A stretch of 24,455 bases of DNA from the NCBI GenBank assembly GCA_023443125.1, contig JAEZVO010000069.1:1-24455 (forward strand), in the 5' to 3' direction. The stretch's first letter is position 1. Each line of letters starts with the position of its first letter. Positions 12,855-20,575 of this stretch are shown here, one piece after another. Under the pieces are notes generated by a model that ran no database searches, had not been told where the DNA came from, and was given only the letters and a program-made list of their open reading frames with translations. A program made the position numbers and the translations under genes. The DNA comes from Actinomycetes bacterium. GTDB taxonomy: Bacteria; Actinomycetota; Actinomycetes; Propionibacteriales; Propionibacteriaceae.

Positions 12855-12878
12855 CCGTCGGCCATGGGCATCCGACGG
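12855..12878. terminator. Hairpin between the SCO1664-type gene and mshC
   Basis: CCGTCGG (12855-12861) pairs perfectly with CCGACGG (12872-12878) around a 10-base loop, starting 3 bp after the stop. No T run follows. Possible terminator or attenuating hairpin before the mshC promoter. Confidence 0.45.
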
Positions 12879-12897
12879 TGCCTTGCGCGGGCTGGGG

Positions 12898-12903
12898 TAG
12901 ATT
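12898..12903 (+). promoter_or_regulatory. Leaderless-type -10 box of mshC
   Basis: TAGATT lies 7 bp before ATG 12911 without a ribosome site. Confidence 0.5.
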
Positions 12904-12910
12904 GGTGGCC

Positions 12911-14158
12911 ATGTACTCGTGGCCCCACGTCAACGTGCCAACCTTGCAGCCTTCCGAAGGTGTTTCGAACCAGTTGAGCCTCTTCGACTTCTCCACCAAT
13001 CAAGTGATTCCGGTTGGCCCGGCTGAAGGCACAGCGCGCATGTACGTGTGCGGCATCACGCCGTACGACGCCACGCATCTGGGGCACGCCGCCACCTACC
13101 TCACGTTCGACCTTGTCGGGCGTGTGTGGCGCGACCTTGGCGTCGATGTGAACTACACGCAGAACGTCACCGACGTCGATGATCCACTGCTCGAGCGCGC
13201 CGCGCAGACTGGCCAAGACTGGGATGAGCTCGCCGCCGACCAGATTGAGCTGTTCCGCTCCGACATGGAGGCGCTGCGCATCGTGCCGCCATCGCACTAC
13301 ATCGGAGCCGTCGAGTCGATCAGCCTCGTCGTCGATGTCATCGACCGGCTCGCAGAATCGGGGCTCGTGTACCAAATCGACGATCCCGAGCACCCTGACT
13401 GGTACTTCCGCACCGCCGCCGTGGCGGGATTCGGGGAAGTGAGCCGGCTCGACGAAGCCGACATGATCTCGCTGTTTCGGGAGAATGGCGGCGACCCGGA
13501 CCGCCCCGGTAAGCAGCACCCTCTCGATTCGTTGCTGTGGCGATTCGCCCGCGACGGTGAACCCGCCTGGGAGTCTGCCCTCGGCGCCGGACGCCCGGGT
13601 TGGCACGTCGAATGTGTTGCTATCGCGTTGGAGTACTTGGGCGCGCATTTCGATTTGCAAGGCGGCGGCCGCGACCTGGCGTTTCCGCACCATGAAATGT
13701 GTGCCGCCCAGGCGCGCGCCCTCACCGGTGAGCGCATGGCCGGGGCATTCGTCCACGCTGGGCTCGTCGGGCTCGACGGCGAGAAGATGAGCAAATCGAA
13801 GGGCAACCTCGAACTCGTCTCGCGCCTGCGCAAGGCTGGCGCCGACCCCATGGCCATCCGTCTCGCCCTGCTGAATAATCACTACCGCTCCGACTGGGAG
13901 TGGGCGCCACAGCTGCTCGACGAGGCCACCCAGCGCCTGCAGCGCTGGCGCAGCGTGCTCAACGACCGCACGGCTGTCCCCGCTGCCGATACGATCGCCG
14001 CCATGCGCACCGCGCTGAGCAACGATCTCGACGCCCCGGCCGCCATCGCTGCCGTCGACGCCTGGGTTGCGGCCTCCGCGGCCGTCGACCCCGACGACAC
14101 CGAAGCCATCCATCAGATGACAACCGCGATCGACGCCCTGCTCGGCGTCGCGCTGTGA
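12911..14158 (+). CDS. mshC: Cysteine:GlcN-Ins ligase, mycothiol synthesis
   Basis: This 415-aa ATP-dependent enzyme joins L-cysteine to glucosaminyl-inositol, the penultimate step of mycothiol synthesis. It is a class I aminoacyl-tRNA-synthetase relative: YVCGITPYDATHLGHAATY (45-63) holds the zinc Cys47 and the HIGH-like HLGH, and KMSKSKGN starts at 292. GRPGWHVECVA and FPHHE supply the other expected zinc ligands. It lacks the long C-terminal anticodon-binding region of true CysRS and begins SWPHVNVP as MshC proteins do, which separates it from cysS. The start at 12911 is preferred over upstream in-frame codons for that reason and for the -10 box. hisE begins 8 bp after its stop. Confidence 0.95.
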   Translation: MYSWPHVNVPTLQPSEGVSNQLSLFDFSTNQVIPVGPAEGTARMYVCGITPYDATHLGHAATYLTFDLVGRVWRDLGVDVNYTQNVTDVDDPLLERAAQTGQDWDELAADQIELFRSDMEALRIVPPSHYIGAVESISLVVDVIDRLAESGLVYQIDDPEHPDWYFRTAAVAGFGEVSRLDEADMISLFRENGGDPDRPGKQHPLDSLLWRFARDGEPAWESALGAGRPGWHVECVAIALEYLGAHFDLQGGGRDLAFPHHEMCAAQARALTGERMAGAFVHAGLVGLDGEKMSKSKGNLELVSRLRKAGADPMAIRLALLNNHYRSDWEWAPQLLDEATQRLQRWRSVLNDRTAVPAADTIAAMRTALSNDLDAPAAIAAVDAWVAASAAVDPDDTEAIHQMTTAIDALLGVAL

Positions 14159-14166
14159 GGAACGCT

Positions 14167-14430
14167 ATGAAGTCGTTTGAATCGCTGTTCGAAGAATTGA
14201 CGCACACCGCCGAGACGCGCCCGGAAGGCTCCGGCACCGTCGGCCGCCTCGACGCCGGAGTGCACGCCATTGGGAAGAAGATCGTCGAAGAGGCCGCCGA
14301 GGTATGGATGGCCGCTGAATACGAAACGCGCGAGGAAGCGGCCGAAGAAATCAGCCAACTCATCTACCACTGCCAAGTGATGATGCTGGCCCTCGGGCTG
14401 AGCCTCGACGACGTGTACCGCTACCTCTGA
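14167..14430 (+). CDS. hisE: Phosphoribosyl-ATP pyrophosphatase
   Basis: An 87-aa enzyme that hydrolyses phosphoribosyl-ATP to phosphoribosyl-AMP and pyrophosphate, the second step of histidine synthesis. It is an all-helical MazG-like fold; GSGTVGRL, KKIVEEAAEVWMAA (38-51) and REEAAEEISQLIYH carry the metal-binding acidic residues. Length is normal for stand-alone HisE. The start ATG 14167 has GAGGAA 6 bases upstream. It lies between mshC and hisG, the latter starting 23 bp downstream, so hisE-hisG form a unit. Confidence 0.96.
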   Translation: MKSFESLFEELTHTAETRPEGSGTVGRLDAGVHAIGKKIVEEAAEVWMAAEYETREEAAEEISQLIYHCQVMMLALGLSLDDVYRYL

Positions 14431-14453
14431 CCATCACGAAAGGCTGACCGCAG

Positions 14454-15314
14454 GTGACTGAATCGCTGCTCAAAGTGGCGGTCCCGAACAAGGGATCGTT
14501 GTCCGAACACGCGCGCACGATGCTGCTGAGCGCAGGCTATCGCCAGCGCAGCGACTCGAAAGAACTCACCCTCGTCGACCCGGATCACAACGTCGAGTTC
14601 TACTACCTTCGTCCCCGCGACATCGCGATCTACGTGGGGCGCGGCGAGCTCGACGTGGGCATCACCGGGCGCGACATGCTGCTCGATTCCAACGCCGCCG
14701 CGACGGAGATTATGGGCCTCGGGTTCGGCGCATCGAAGTTCCGATTCGCCGCACCGGCGTCGTCGGGCATCGACGAGACCAAGCTCGACGGCAAGCGCAT
14801 CGCGACGAGCTACGCCGGCCTGCTCGGCAACTTCCTGGCCGAGCGAGGCGTGCAGGCGGAGATCGTCGAGCTGGACGGTGCGGTCGAGTCTGCCATCCGC
14901 CTTGGCGTAGCCGACGTGGTGGCGGACGTCGTCGACACCGGAACCACGCTTCGCAAGGCGGGTCTGAGCCTGTTCGGCGATCCGATCTGCACATCCGAGG
15001 CCGTGCTCATCGAGCGCAACGGCAACGAGGTCAACCATTCGGCGGTCGAGGCGCTGATCACCCGTCTGCGGTCGGTGATGGTGGCGCAGAACTACTGCAT
15101 GATGGACTACAACGTCGCGGAAGACGCCCTCGATGCGACGCTGGCGCTCGCCCCAGGCGTCGACGGCCCGACGGTGAGCTCGCTCGCCAAGGACGGTTGG
15201 TACGCGGTCCGCGCACTTGTGCCGCGCAAGGGCGTGCACCTGCTCATGGACAAGCTGTACGACGCCGGCGCACGCGGCATCCTGCTGACCGAATTGGTGG
15301 CGTGTCGCCTGTGA
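14454..15314 (+). CDS. hisG: ATP phosphoribosyltransferase, long form
   Basis: This 286-aa enzyme joins ATP and PRPP in the first, feedback-controlled step of histidine synthesis. The N-terminal catalytic domains begin VAVPNKGSLSE, and the PRPP loop is DVVDTGTTLRKAGL (159-172). The C-terminal about 75 residues (PTVSSLAKDGWYAVRALVPR and the following hairpin) form the ACT-like HisG_C domain that binds histidine, so this is the self-sufficient long form and no hisZ is required. The start is GTG 14454 with AAAGG upstream. The stop overlaps the GTG of the next gene. Confidence 0.97.
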   Translation: MTESLLKVAVPNKGSLSEHARTMLLSAGYRQRSDSKELTLVDPDHNVEFYYLRPRDIAIYVGRGELDVGITGRDMLLDSNAAATEIMGLGFGASKFRFAAPASSGIDETKLDGKRIATSYAGLLGNFLAERGVQAEIVELDGAVESAIRLGVADVVADVVDTGTTLRKAGLSLFGDPICTSEAVLIERNGNEVNHSAVEALITRLRSVMVAQNYCMMDYNVAEDALDATLALAPGVDGPTVSSLAKDGWYAVRALVPRKGVHLLMDKLYDAGARGILLTELVACRL

Positions 15315-15865
15315 CCGACGAGCAATCCACGCCGCAACCCCAGCCGTCGGACCACCACGACGAGGGGAGCGGGGAGCCTAAGAGCCTCAGCTACGTGAGC
15401 GTCCCCGTGCTGCTCACGGCGATCATTTTGTCGATGGTGCTACTCAGCGGTGCGCTGTACTTTTGGTGGGTGCTCGGTCCGAGTGTGCGGGCACAGGTGT
15501 CGACACTCCAGCTGGCCACGCTGGTGCTCTTTCTCATCGTGATGCTCGCGATGATGTTGGGCATCGGATACTCGCATGTGTGGGCGGGCGACGGTCAGGT
15601 CGTCGTTCGCAATGGGCCGTTCATCAAGCACTATCCCATCGATCAGATCGCCGGCCTGCGGCTGCGCAAAGGCGACCCATGGGCATACCTGCTCGTCAAA
15701 GACGGGACCACCGAGACGGGCTACCGTCGACGCGCCACGCTCGCCATCCAGTCGCTAGAAGGCGAGGGAGCACAGCGGAAGGTGCGGGCGCTTCGTCGCT
15801 GGCTGAAAGCCAATGGCGCGACGAGCGGTGATCTGCGCCCCAATGAAGACGACGCCCCGCGCTGA
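15311..15865 (+). CDS. PH-domain membrane protein
   Basis: A 184-aa protein starting at GTG 15311, overlapping the hisG stop as GTGA. A polar N-terminal tail (Gln/Pro/His/Asp, about 1-30) is followed by two membrane helices (about 35-58 and 67-90) and a cytoplasmic beta-rich domain of bacterial PH type (VWAGDGQVVVRNGPFIKHYP onwards). A gene of this type after hisG is familiar in actinomycetes; its function is unknown to me. Coupling to hisG does not by itself imply a histidine role. Convergent with the next gene, 6 bp apart. Confidence 0.85.
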   Translation: MTDEQSTPQPQPSDHHDEGSGEPKSLSYVSVPVLLTAIILSMVLLSGALYFWWVLGPSVRAQVSTLQLATLVLFLIVMLAMMLGIGYSHVWAGDGQVVVRNGPFIKHYPIDQIAGLRLRKGDPWAYLLVKDGTTETGYRRRATLAIQSLEGEGAQRKVRALRRWLKANGATSGDLRPNEDDAPR

Positions 15866-15871
15866 GCGGCG

Positions 15872-16369
15872 CTACATGATGCCGCGCTGTTTCAGCAGCT
15901 CCTCGATCTCCCTATCTTCGTCGCTGAGTCCGTCCTTGCCAGGCCTCCCGGCGGGTGCCGTGGACTTCCCAGCCCCCGCAGTGGTGGGGCGTTTGGTGTT
16001 TCCGACGGCGGGCTGAGCCCCTGCGACAGGACGGCGCCCGGCCTGGGGTTGAGGCTGTGCAGCAGTCTTAGCCTTCGGTTCCTTCGGGAGGAACAGCGCG
16101 ACGATGGCGAGCAGCAGGCCGCCCCCTGCGAGGCCGGCGCCTACCGACATGGTCGTGCCCCACTCCATTCGCTCCACCCAGTGCACGATGCTCATCACAC
16201 CGTTCACCGCGAGGTCGACGATGCCCAGGAAATACAGCCCGAGCGGAATCAACGCATAGCCGACGGCGCCTACCAGGGGGCGGGCCCGTCGGCTATGGGC
16301 CCAGAAGCCGACGCCGAGGGCGATGGCGAGAATCATGAGGATGATGGTGACCAGCAGGCTCGTGCTCAT
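15872..16369 (-). CDS. Membrane protein with SHOCT-like C-terminal tail
   Basis: A 165-aa protein with three hydrophobic segments (about 4-24, 31-58 and 75-95), a Lys/Pro/Gln/Ala-rich linker (about 97-145) and a short C-terminal helix DREIEELLKQRGIM that resembles the SHOCT motif, a small oligomerisation or targeting element at the end of many bacterial proteins. I cannot assign a function. The ATG at 16367-16369 has only a weak upstream purine run. It is the only leftward gene between hisG and infC. Confidence 0.75.
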   Translation of the reverse strand: MSTSLLVTIILMILAIALGVGFWAHSRRARPLVGAVGYALIPLGLYFLGIVDLAVNGVMSIVHWVERMEWGTTMSVGAGLAGGGLLLAIVALFLPKEPKAKTAAQPQPQAGRRPVAGAQPAVGNTKRPTTAGAGKSTAPAGRPGKDGLSDEDREIEELLKQRGIM

Positions 16370-16424
16370 ACATTTAGTCTCTCACAGCGACGGTGAACCC
16401 TGCGGGTTGTGCACCCCGCCGCAC

Positions 16425-16430
16425 TACAGT
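16425..16430 (+). promoter_or_regulatory. Leaderless-type -10 box of the SseB-like gene
   Basis: TACAGT lies 7 bp before ATG 16438, with no ribosome site. Confidence 0.45.
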
Positions 16431-16437
16431 GGTCGGC

Positions 16438-17049
16438 ATGAGTGAGCTCGCGAACCCGAACGCCCGCTTCGCTGACGATCACGGTGAAGCAGACCCGATC
16501 ACACGCCAGGCCATCGCACGGGTTGACGATCAGAAGTCGTACATCCGGGCGCTCGTCGCACTGTGCTCGAGCCGGTTACTCATGCCCATCGTGGCTACGG
16601 GCGACGAGGCCGGCGAGCCAGATCCGAACCGCCGCGCCGAGATGTCAGCCGTCAAGCTCGTCAACGAACATGGCGAGTTTTTGCTCGCATTCACCGGCCT
16701 CGACTCGATGCAGCTATGGAATGCCGACGCCCGGCCCGTCCCGTGCACACTTGACGAACTGTGCGCCACCGTGCAGGAATCCGGAGCCAGCCAGCTGCTC
16801 ATCGACGTTGCCGGCCCCACCTCGCTGGTCATCGCCGGCGAAGCGCTCAATTTGTTAGCGCAGGGTTATGCCGTGGCGGAATTCGAGGGAGAAGAGTTCG
16901 CGTGGGTGCGATACGAACGTGAGCCCGCCTTGTCGGAAGAGGATGCGCAACGGGCAGCGCAGATCTCCCAACTCGAAACTTCGCTCGACACGATGGAGAA
17001 GATCATCGCCGAGGCTGAGCGCGCAGAACGCGAAGAATCCGACGAGTAA
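16438..17049 (+). CDS. SseB-like family protein
   Basis: A 203-aa protein matching the SseB N-terminal domain pattern: a helical lead-in, then LLMPIV, AVKLVNEHGEFLLAFTGL and LLIDVAGPTSLVIAGE, the last being typical of the fold. The C-terminus (about 168-203) is a Glu/Ala-rich helix, probably a coiled coil (QLETSLDTMEKIIAEAE). Its position just upstream of infC is frequent in actinomycetes. Known SseB proteins in enteric bacteria are unrelated type III chaperone or enhancing factors; the role here is unknown. The start at 16438 is preferred to the open frame from 16393 because of the -10 box. Confidence 0.83.
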   Translation: MSELANPNARFADDHGEADPITRQAIARVDDQKSYIRALVALCSSRLLMPIVATGDEAGEPDPNRRAEMSAVKLVNEHGEFLLAFTGLDSMQLWNADARPVPCTLDELCATVQESGASQLLIDVAGPTSLVIAGEALNLLAQGYAVAEFEGEEFAWVRYEREPALSEEDAQRAAQISQLETSLDTMEKIIAEAERAEREESDE

Positions 17050-17104
17050 CGCTCACCCTTGACGGTGCCCGCTCGGCCCACCCCGCATGCTGCAGCAACG
17101 CGTT

Positions 17105-17133
17105 TTGGCGGTGGGGGTGCCGTCGGGTAACAT
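17105..17133 (+). promoter_or_regulatory. infC operon promoter
   Basis: TTGGCG (17105-17110), a 17-bp spacer and TAACAT (17128-17133) predict a start near 17140, giving a leader of about 160 nt before infC. The spacing is ideal and the boxes are moderate matches. Confidence 0.55.
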
Positions 17134-17139
17134 TGGGCG

Positions 17140-17300
17140 AGCAATTTGATCACCCAAAAGGGTCGATCCGTTCAAGTGGAGGCCACTCCCACCCGCGAAC
17201 TGTTCTGGCGGCCGGGTTCACGCGCGAGTGATTCGCGTCGGCCTTCGCATGCGCGGGGGTCTTTTTTGGTTGATCGCCAACTTTGTACCCAGGAGGCGTC
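17140..17300 (+). promoter_or_regulatory. Structured infC leader, possible attenuator
   Basis: The leader has hairpins GATC-ACCC/GGGT-GATC (17148-17168, AAAA loop, one bulge), AGTGG/CCACT (17175-17187) and ACGCG/CGCGT (about 17220-17238). A GC-rich stretch then ends in six T (17262-17267). The T run preceded by a possible CCCGCG/CGCGGG stem would act as a terminator ahead of infC. In Bacillus and E. coli this operon is controlled by L20 binding; whether the same holds here is inference. Confidence 0.5.
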
Positions 17301-17990
17301 ATCAGCACTGAACCGCGGATCAACGATCGCATTCGAGTTCCCGAAGTCCGACTCGTCGGCCCGAAAGGCGAGCAAGTCGGCATTGTCCGGGTCGAGGATG
17401 CCCTGCGCCTTGCGCAGGAGAGCGAGCTCGATCTCGTCGAGGTGGCGCCGCAGGCGCGTCCACCCGTCGCGAAGCTCATGGACTACGGCAAGTACAAGTA
17501 CGAAGCCGCCCAGAAAATGCGCGACGCACGCCGCAACCAGTCGAACGTCTCCACCAAAGAGATGAAGCTGCGTCTCAAGATCGACAACCACGATTACGAG
17601 ACGAAGAAGGGCCACGTCGTCCGATTCCTCAAGGGCGGCGACAAGGTGAAGATCACCATCATGTTCCGCGGCCGCGAGCAATCTCGCCCCGAGCTGGGCA
17701 TCCAGCTGCTGCAGCGCCTCGCCGACGACGTCGCCGAGTTCGGTTTCGTTGAGTCGGCGCCCAAGCAGGATGGCCGCAACATGCTCATGGTGCTCGGCCC
17801 CACGAAAAAGAAGAGCGACGCCAAGGTCGACCGCGACCGCGATCGCACGCGACGCATGGAGCAGCGCAAGGAAAACGCCGCTGCCGACAAGGCCGCAGAA
17901 GCGAAGATGCGCGCCAAGGCCGCAGCCAACAAGCCGACGAAGAAGAAGCGCGGCCCCGCAGACAACATGGACCCGGACATCGACCTCTGA
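17301..17990 (+). CDS. infC: Translation initiation factor IF-3
   Basis: IF-3 binds the 30S subunit, checks start codon-initiator pairing and blocks premature 50S joining. The 229-aa product starts EPRINDRIRVPEVRLVGP, contains the linker signature MDYGKYKYEAAQK, and has the C-domain KIDNHDYETKKGHVVRFL and IMFRGREQSRPELG. A Lys/Arg/Ala-rich tail (about 180-229) is the actinobacterial extension. The start is inferred as ATC at 17301: AGGAGG lies 4 bases upstream, while the alternative TTG at 17283 has no ribosome site and would place the SD inside the gene. Rare AUU/AUC-type starts are known for infC and underlie its autoregulation. First gene of infC-rpmI-rplT. Confidence 0.95.
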   Translation: MSTEPRINDRIRVPEVRLVGPKGEQVGIVRVEDALRLAQESELDLVEVAPQARPPVAKLMDYGKYKYEAAQKMRDARRNQSNVSTKEMKLRLKIDNHDYETKKGHVVRFLKGGDKVKITIMFRGREQSRPELGIQLLQRLADDVAEFGFVESAPKQDGRNMLMVLGPTKKKSDAKVDRDRDRTRRMEQRKENAAADKAAEAKMRAKAAANKPTKKKRGPADNMDPDIDL

Positions 17991-18034
17991 CGAGGCGTGT
18001 CCCTGAATTTCCCACTACAGAAAGTGAGCACGTC

Positions 18035-18241
18035 ATGCCGAAAATGAAGACGCACTCCGGCGCCAAGAAGCGCTTCAAGACCACCGGGACGGGCAAACTT
18101 ATGCGCCGCCAGGCCAATCTTGGCCACCTCAACGAGCACAAGACCTCGCGACGCATCCGCCGCCTGAGCGGCAACGTCGCGGTTGTCGACGTTGAGGCCA
18201 AGAAGGCTCGCAAGCTGCTCGGCAAGCACAAGGGCCGCTAA
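18035..18241 (+). CDS. rpmI: 50S ribosomal protein L35
   Basis: A 68-aa basic protein of the large ribosomal subunit. KMKTHSGAKKRFKTTGTGK at the N-terminus and KTSRRIRRLSG in the middle are family signatures, and the length is normal. GAAAGTGAG precedes the ATG. It lies 44 bp after infC and 46 bp before rplT in the conserved order. Confidence 0.98.
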   Translation: MPKMKTHSGAKKRFKTTGTGKLMRRQANLGHLNEHKTSRRIRRLSGNVAVVDVEAKKARKLLGKHKGR

Positions 18242-18287
18242 GACATCCCCATCCCCACCCACCTAGTTCTTATTCCAAGGAGTCACC

Positions 18288-18653
18288 ATGGCACGCGTGA
18301 AGCGTTCTGTTAACGCCAAGAAGAAGCGTCGCGAGATTCTCGAGCAGGCATCGGGTTACCGTGGCCAGCGCTCGCGGCTGTACCGCAAGGCGAAGGAGCA
18401 GATTCTCCACTCCGCCACCTACAGCTACCGCGACCGCCGCGCCAAGAAGGGCGACTTCCGGTCGCTGTGGATCCAGCGCATCAACGCTGGCTGCCGCGCC
18501 GAGGGTATGACCTACAACCGCTTCATCAACGGTTTGAAGAACGCCGGCGTCGAAGTGGATCGGAAGATCCTGGCTGATCTGGCCGTCAACGACGTCGCGG
18601 CGTTTAACCAGCTCGTCGCGGTCGCGAAGGAGCATCAGGCCACCGCTGCCTGA
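18288..18653 (+). CDS. rplT: 50S ribosomal protein L20
   Basis: A 121-aa protein needed early in 50S assembly, binding 23S rRNA; in several bacteria it also represses its own operon. It begins ARVKRSVNAKKKRREILEQA and contains ASGYRGQRSRLYRKAKEQ and RDRRAKKGDFRSLWIQRIN, all diagnostic. AAGGAG 5 bases before the ATG is a strong ribosome site. The RNA methyltransferase GTG follows 7 bp after its stop. Confidence 0.98.
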   Translation: MARVKRSVNAKKKRREILEQASGYRGQRSRLYRKAKEQILHSATYSYRDRRAKKGDFRSLWIQRINAGCRAEGMTYNRFINGLKNAGVEVDRKILADLAVNDVAAFNQLVAVAKEHQATAA

Positions 18654-18660
18654 TTCCGCA

Positions 18661-19482
18661 GTGCGCCACGAACCGGACGCCGCGCTCCCGGTCGGGGTGT
18701 TGCGTTCGGTTCGTCGCTTAACGCAGCGCCGCGGGCGGGACATCGCGGGAAAATTTCTCGTCGAAGGTAGGCAGGCAGTGCGTGAGGCGGTGGCTGCAGG
18801 TGATCTCGTTGACGAGGTGATCGTCGACGATCCCGGCAAGCATGTCGATCTGCTCGCCGGCTTCGACGGGCAGGTGTGGCAGGCCTCCGAGCAGGCCATG
18901 CGCCAGATCTCTGACACGGTGACCCCGCAGGGCATCATCGCCGTGTGCCGCCAGCTCAACTTCGGGCTGGACGCGCTGGCCGACGCCAAACTTGTGGTGA
19001 TCTGCGCCCAGGTGCGCGACCCAGGCAACGCCGGCACCGTCATCCGCTGTGCCGACGCCTTTGGCGCCGACGCTGTCATCCTCACGACAGGGTCCGTCGA
19101 CGTGTACAACCCCAAGGTGGTTCGCTCGACGGTGGGCAGTCTCTTCCACATGCCCATCATCACTGGCATGGAGTTGAAGGCCGCAGTCGAGACGGTGCAC
19201 GGCCTTGGCATGCAGGTGCTGGCAGCCGACGGCGACGGTGCACCGCTCGATTTGAAACAACAGCGCGGCGAGCTCACTCGCCCGACCGCGTGGATCATGG
19301 GCAACGAGGCGTGGGGGCTCCCCAACGCCGACCGGGCCTTGGCTGACGAAGTCGTCGCCGTCCCCATGTGGGGCGGCGCAGAGAGCCTCAACCTATCCAG
19401 CGCTGCAGCGGTGTGTCTGTACGCCACCGCCTCTGCGCAGCGCAGAAGCAGGGAAGGAGTCCCCCATGAGCGGGCCGAATGA
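18661..19482 (+). CDS. TrmH/SpoU-family RNA 2'-O-methyltransferase
   Basis: A 273-aa SAM-dependent methyltransferase. The N-terminal substrate-binding domain includes RRGRDIAGKFLVEGRQAV (21-38). The SPOUT trefoil-knot motifs follow: DPGNAGTVIRCADAFGAD (121-138, with the conserved Asn and catalytic-type Arg), WIMGNEAWGLP (211-221) and ESLNLSSAAAVCLY (240-253). This RNA methyltransferase type commonly sits between rplT and pheS in actinomycetes; the target (23S rRNA or tRNA) cannot be read from the sequence. GTG start at 18661. The last 17 bases overlap the pheS start. Confidence 0.92.
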   Translation: MRHEPDAALPVGVLRSVRRLTQRRGRDIAGKFLVEGRQAVREAVAAGDLVDEVIVDDPGKHVDLLAGFDGQVWQASEQAMRQISDTVTPQGIIAVCRQLNFGLDALADAKLVVICAQVRDPGNAGTVIRCADAFGADAVILTTGSVDVYNPKVVRSTVGSLFHMPIITGMELKAAVETVHGLGMQVLAADGDGAPLDLKQQRGELTRPTAWIMGNEAWGLPNADRALADEVVAVPMWGGAESLNLSSAAAVCLYATASAQRRSREGVPHERAE

Positions 19483-20575
19483 CAACTATGACCCGAAGCA
19501 GGTCGCCGCACTGGCGCCGGAAGTGATCGAGGGATACGTTGCCGACGCGCTCCTCGCCATCGACGAGGCGTCCTCGAGCGAGGAGCTGAAGCAGGTTCGG
19601 CTCGCACACGCGGGCGACCGCTCCCCGTTGGCGCTGGCGAACCGTGAGATTGGGGCGCTGCCACCCGCAGCGCGCAAGGATGCCGGCAAGCGCGTCGGGC
19701 AGGCCAGGGGGCAAGTGAATCAAGCCATCGCGGCTCGTCAAGAGGTTCTGGCTCAGGAAGAACTCGCGACGGCGCTCGTCGAGGAGCGCGTTGACATGAC
19801 GCTGCCGGTCGAGATCGCCCCGCGCGGCGCAATCCACCCGGTGACCGCCATCATCGACCAGATGGTCGACGTCTTCGTCGCGCTCGGCTACGAGGTGGCA
19901 GAAGGCCCCGAGGCTGAGACGGAGTGGTACAACTTCGACGCGCTCAACCTGCCGCCTGACCACCCCGCCCGCGGTGAACAGGACACGCTGTGGATTGAGC
20001 CGCGCTCCGACGCGAAGCTGCTGCGCACGCAGACCTCTCCGGTGCAGGCACGCGAACTGCTCACGAGAGATCTGCCGCTCTACATCGTGAGCCCTGGCAA
20101 GGTGTATCGCTCGGACGAATACGACGCCACGCACCTGCCCGTGTTCCACCAGCTGGAGGGGCTCGTCGTCGACAAAGGCATCTCGATGGCGCACCTGAGG
20201 GGAACACTCGACCACTTCGCGAAAGCGATGTTCGGTGACGTCGAGACGCGCATGCGCCCCCACTTCTTCCCGTTCACGGAGCCCTCGGCAGAAGTCGATC
20301 TCCAATGCTTCGTCTGCAAGGGCGAATCCGTCGGCAACCCCGATCGCCCGTGCCGCACCTGCCGGTCCGAAGGATGGATCGAGTGGGGCGGCTGCGGCAT
20401 CGTCAACCCGCGCGTGCTGCGCGCCTGCGGTATCGACGCCGACGAATACTCCGGCTTCGCGTTCGGCATGGGCATCGAGCGCACGGTGATGTTCCGTAAC
20501 GGCGCCCCAGACATTCGCGACTTCGTTGAAGGCGATGTTCGCTTCAGCCAATCCCTGCTCGGAGGTGCACGATGA
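19466..20575 (+). CDS. pheS: Phenylalanyl-tRNA synthetase, alpha subunit
   Basis: The catalytic subunit (369 aa) of the alpha2-beta2 enzyme that charges tRNA-Phe. An N-terminal coiled coil (about 25-105) is followed by class II motif 2 (VYRSDEYDATHLPVFHQLEG, 213-232) and motif 3 (GFAFGMGIERTVMF, 330-343). A four-cysteine insert, CFVCKG (281-286) and CRTC (296-299), looks like a zinc knuckle between motifs 2 and 3; many PheS proteins lack it, although I believe some actinomycetes share it. AAGGAG precedes the ATG at 19466. The stop overlaps pheT by ATGA, ensuring matched subunit synthesis. Confidence 0.98.
   Translation: MSGPNDNYDPKQVAALAPEVIEGYVADALLAIDEASSSEELKQVRLAHAGDRSPLALANREIGALPPAARKDAGKRVGQARGQVNQAIAARQEVLAQEELATALVEERVDMTLPVEIAPRGAIHPVTAIIDQMVDVFVALGYEVAEGPEAETEWYNFDALNLPPDHPARGEQDTLWIEPRSDAKLLRTQTSPVQARELLTRDLPLYIVSPGKVYRSDEYDATHLPVFHQLEGLVVDKGISMAHLRGTLDHFAKAMFGDVETRMRPHFFPFTEPSAEVDLQCFVCKGESVGNPDRPCRTCRSEGWIEWGGCGIVNPRVLRACGIDADEYSGFAFGMGIERTVMFRNGAPDIRDFVEGDVRFSQSLLGGAR

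Noticed and set aside
12716..14113. 465-codon leftward ORF opposite mshC
   Set aside because: Antisense shadow produced by GC-rich codon bias; mshC on the plus strand has clear active-site motifs.
18270..19832. 520-codon leftward ORF opposite rplT and the methyltransferase
   Set aside because: Low-complexity Arg/Ser/Pro-rich translation and antisense to three recognisable genes.
19388..20551. 387-codon leftward ORF opposite pheS
   Set aside because: Antisense to pheS, no family resemblance, no ribosome site.
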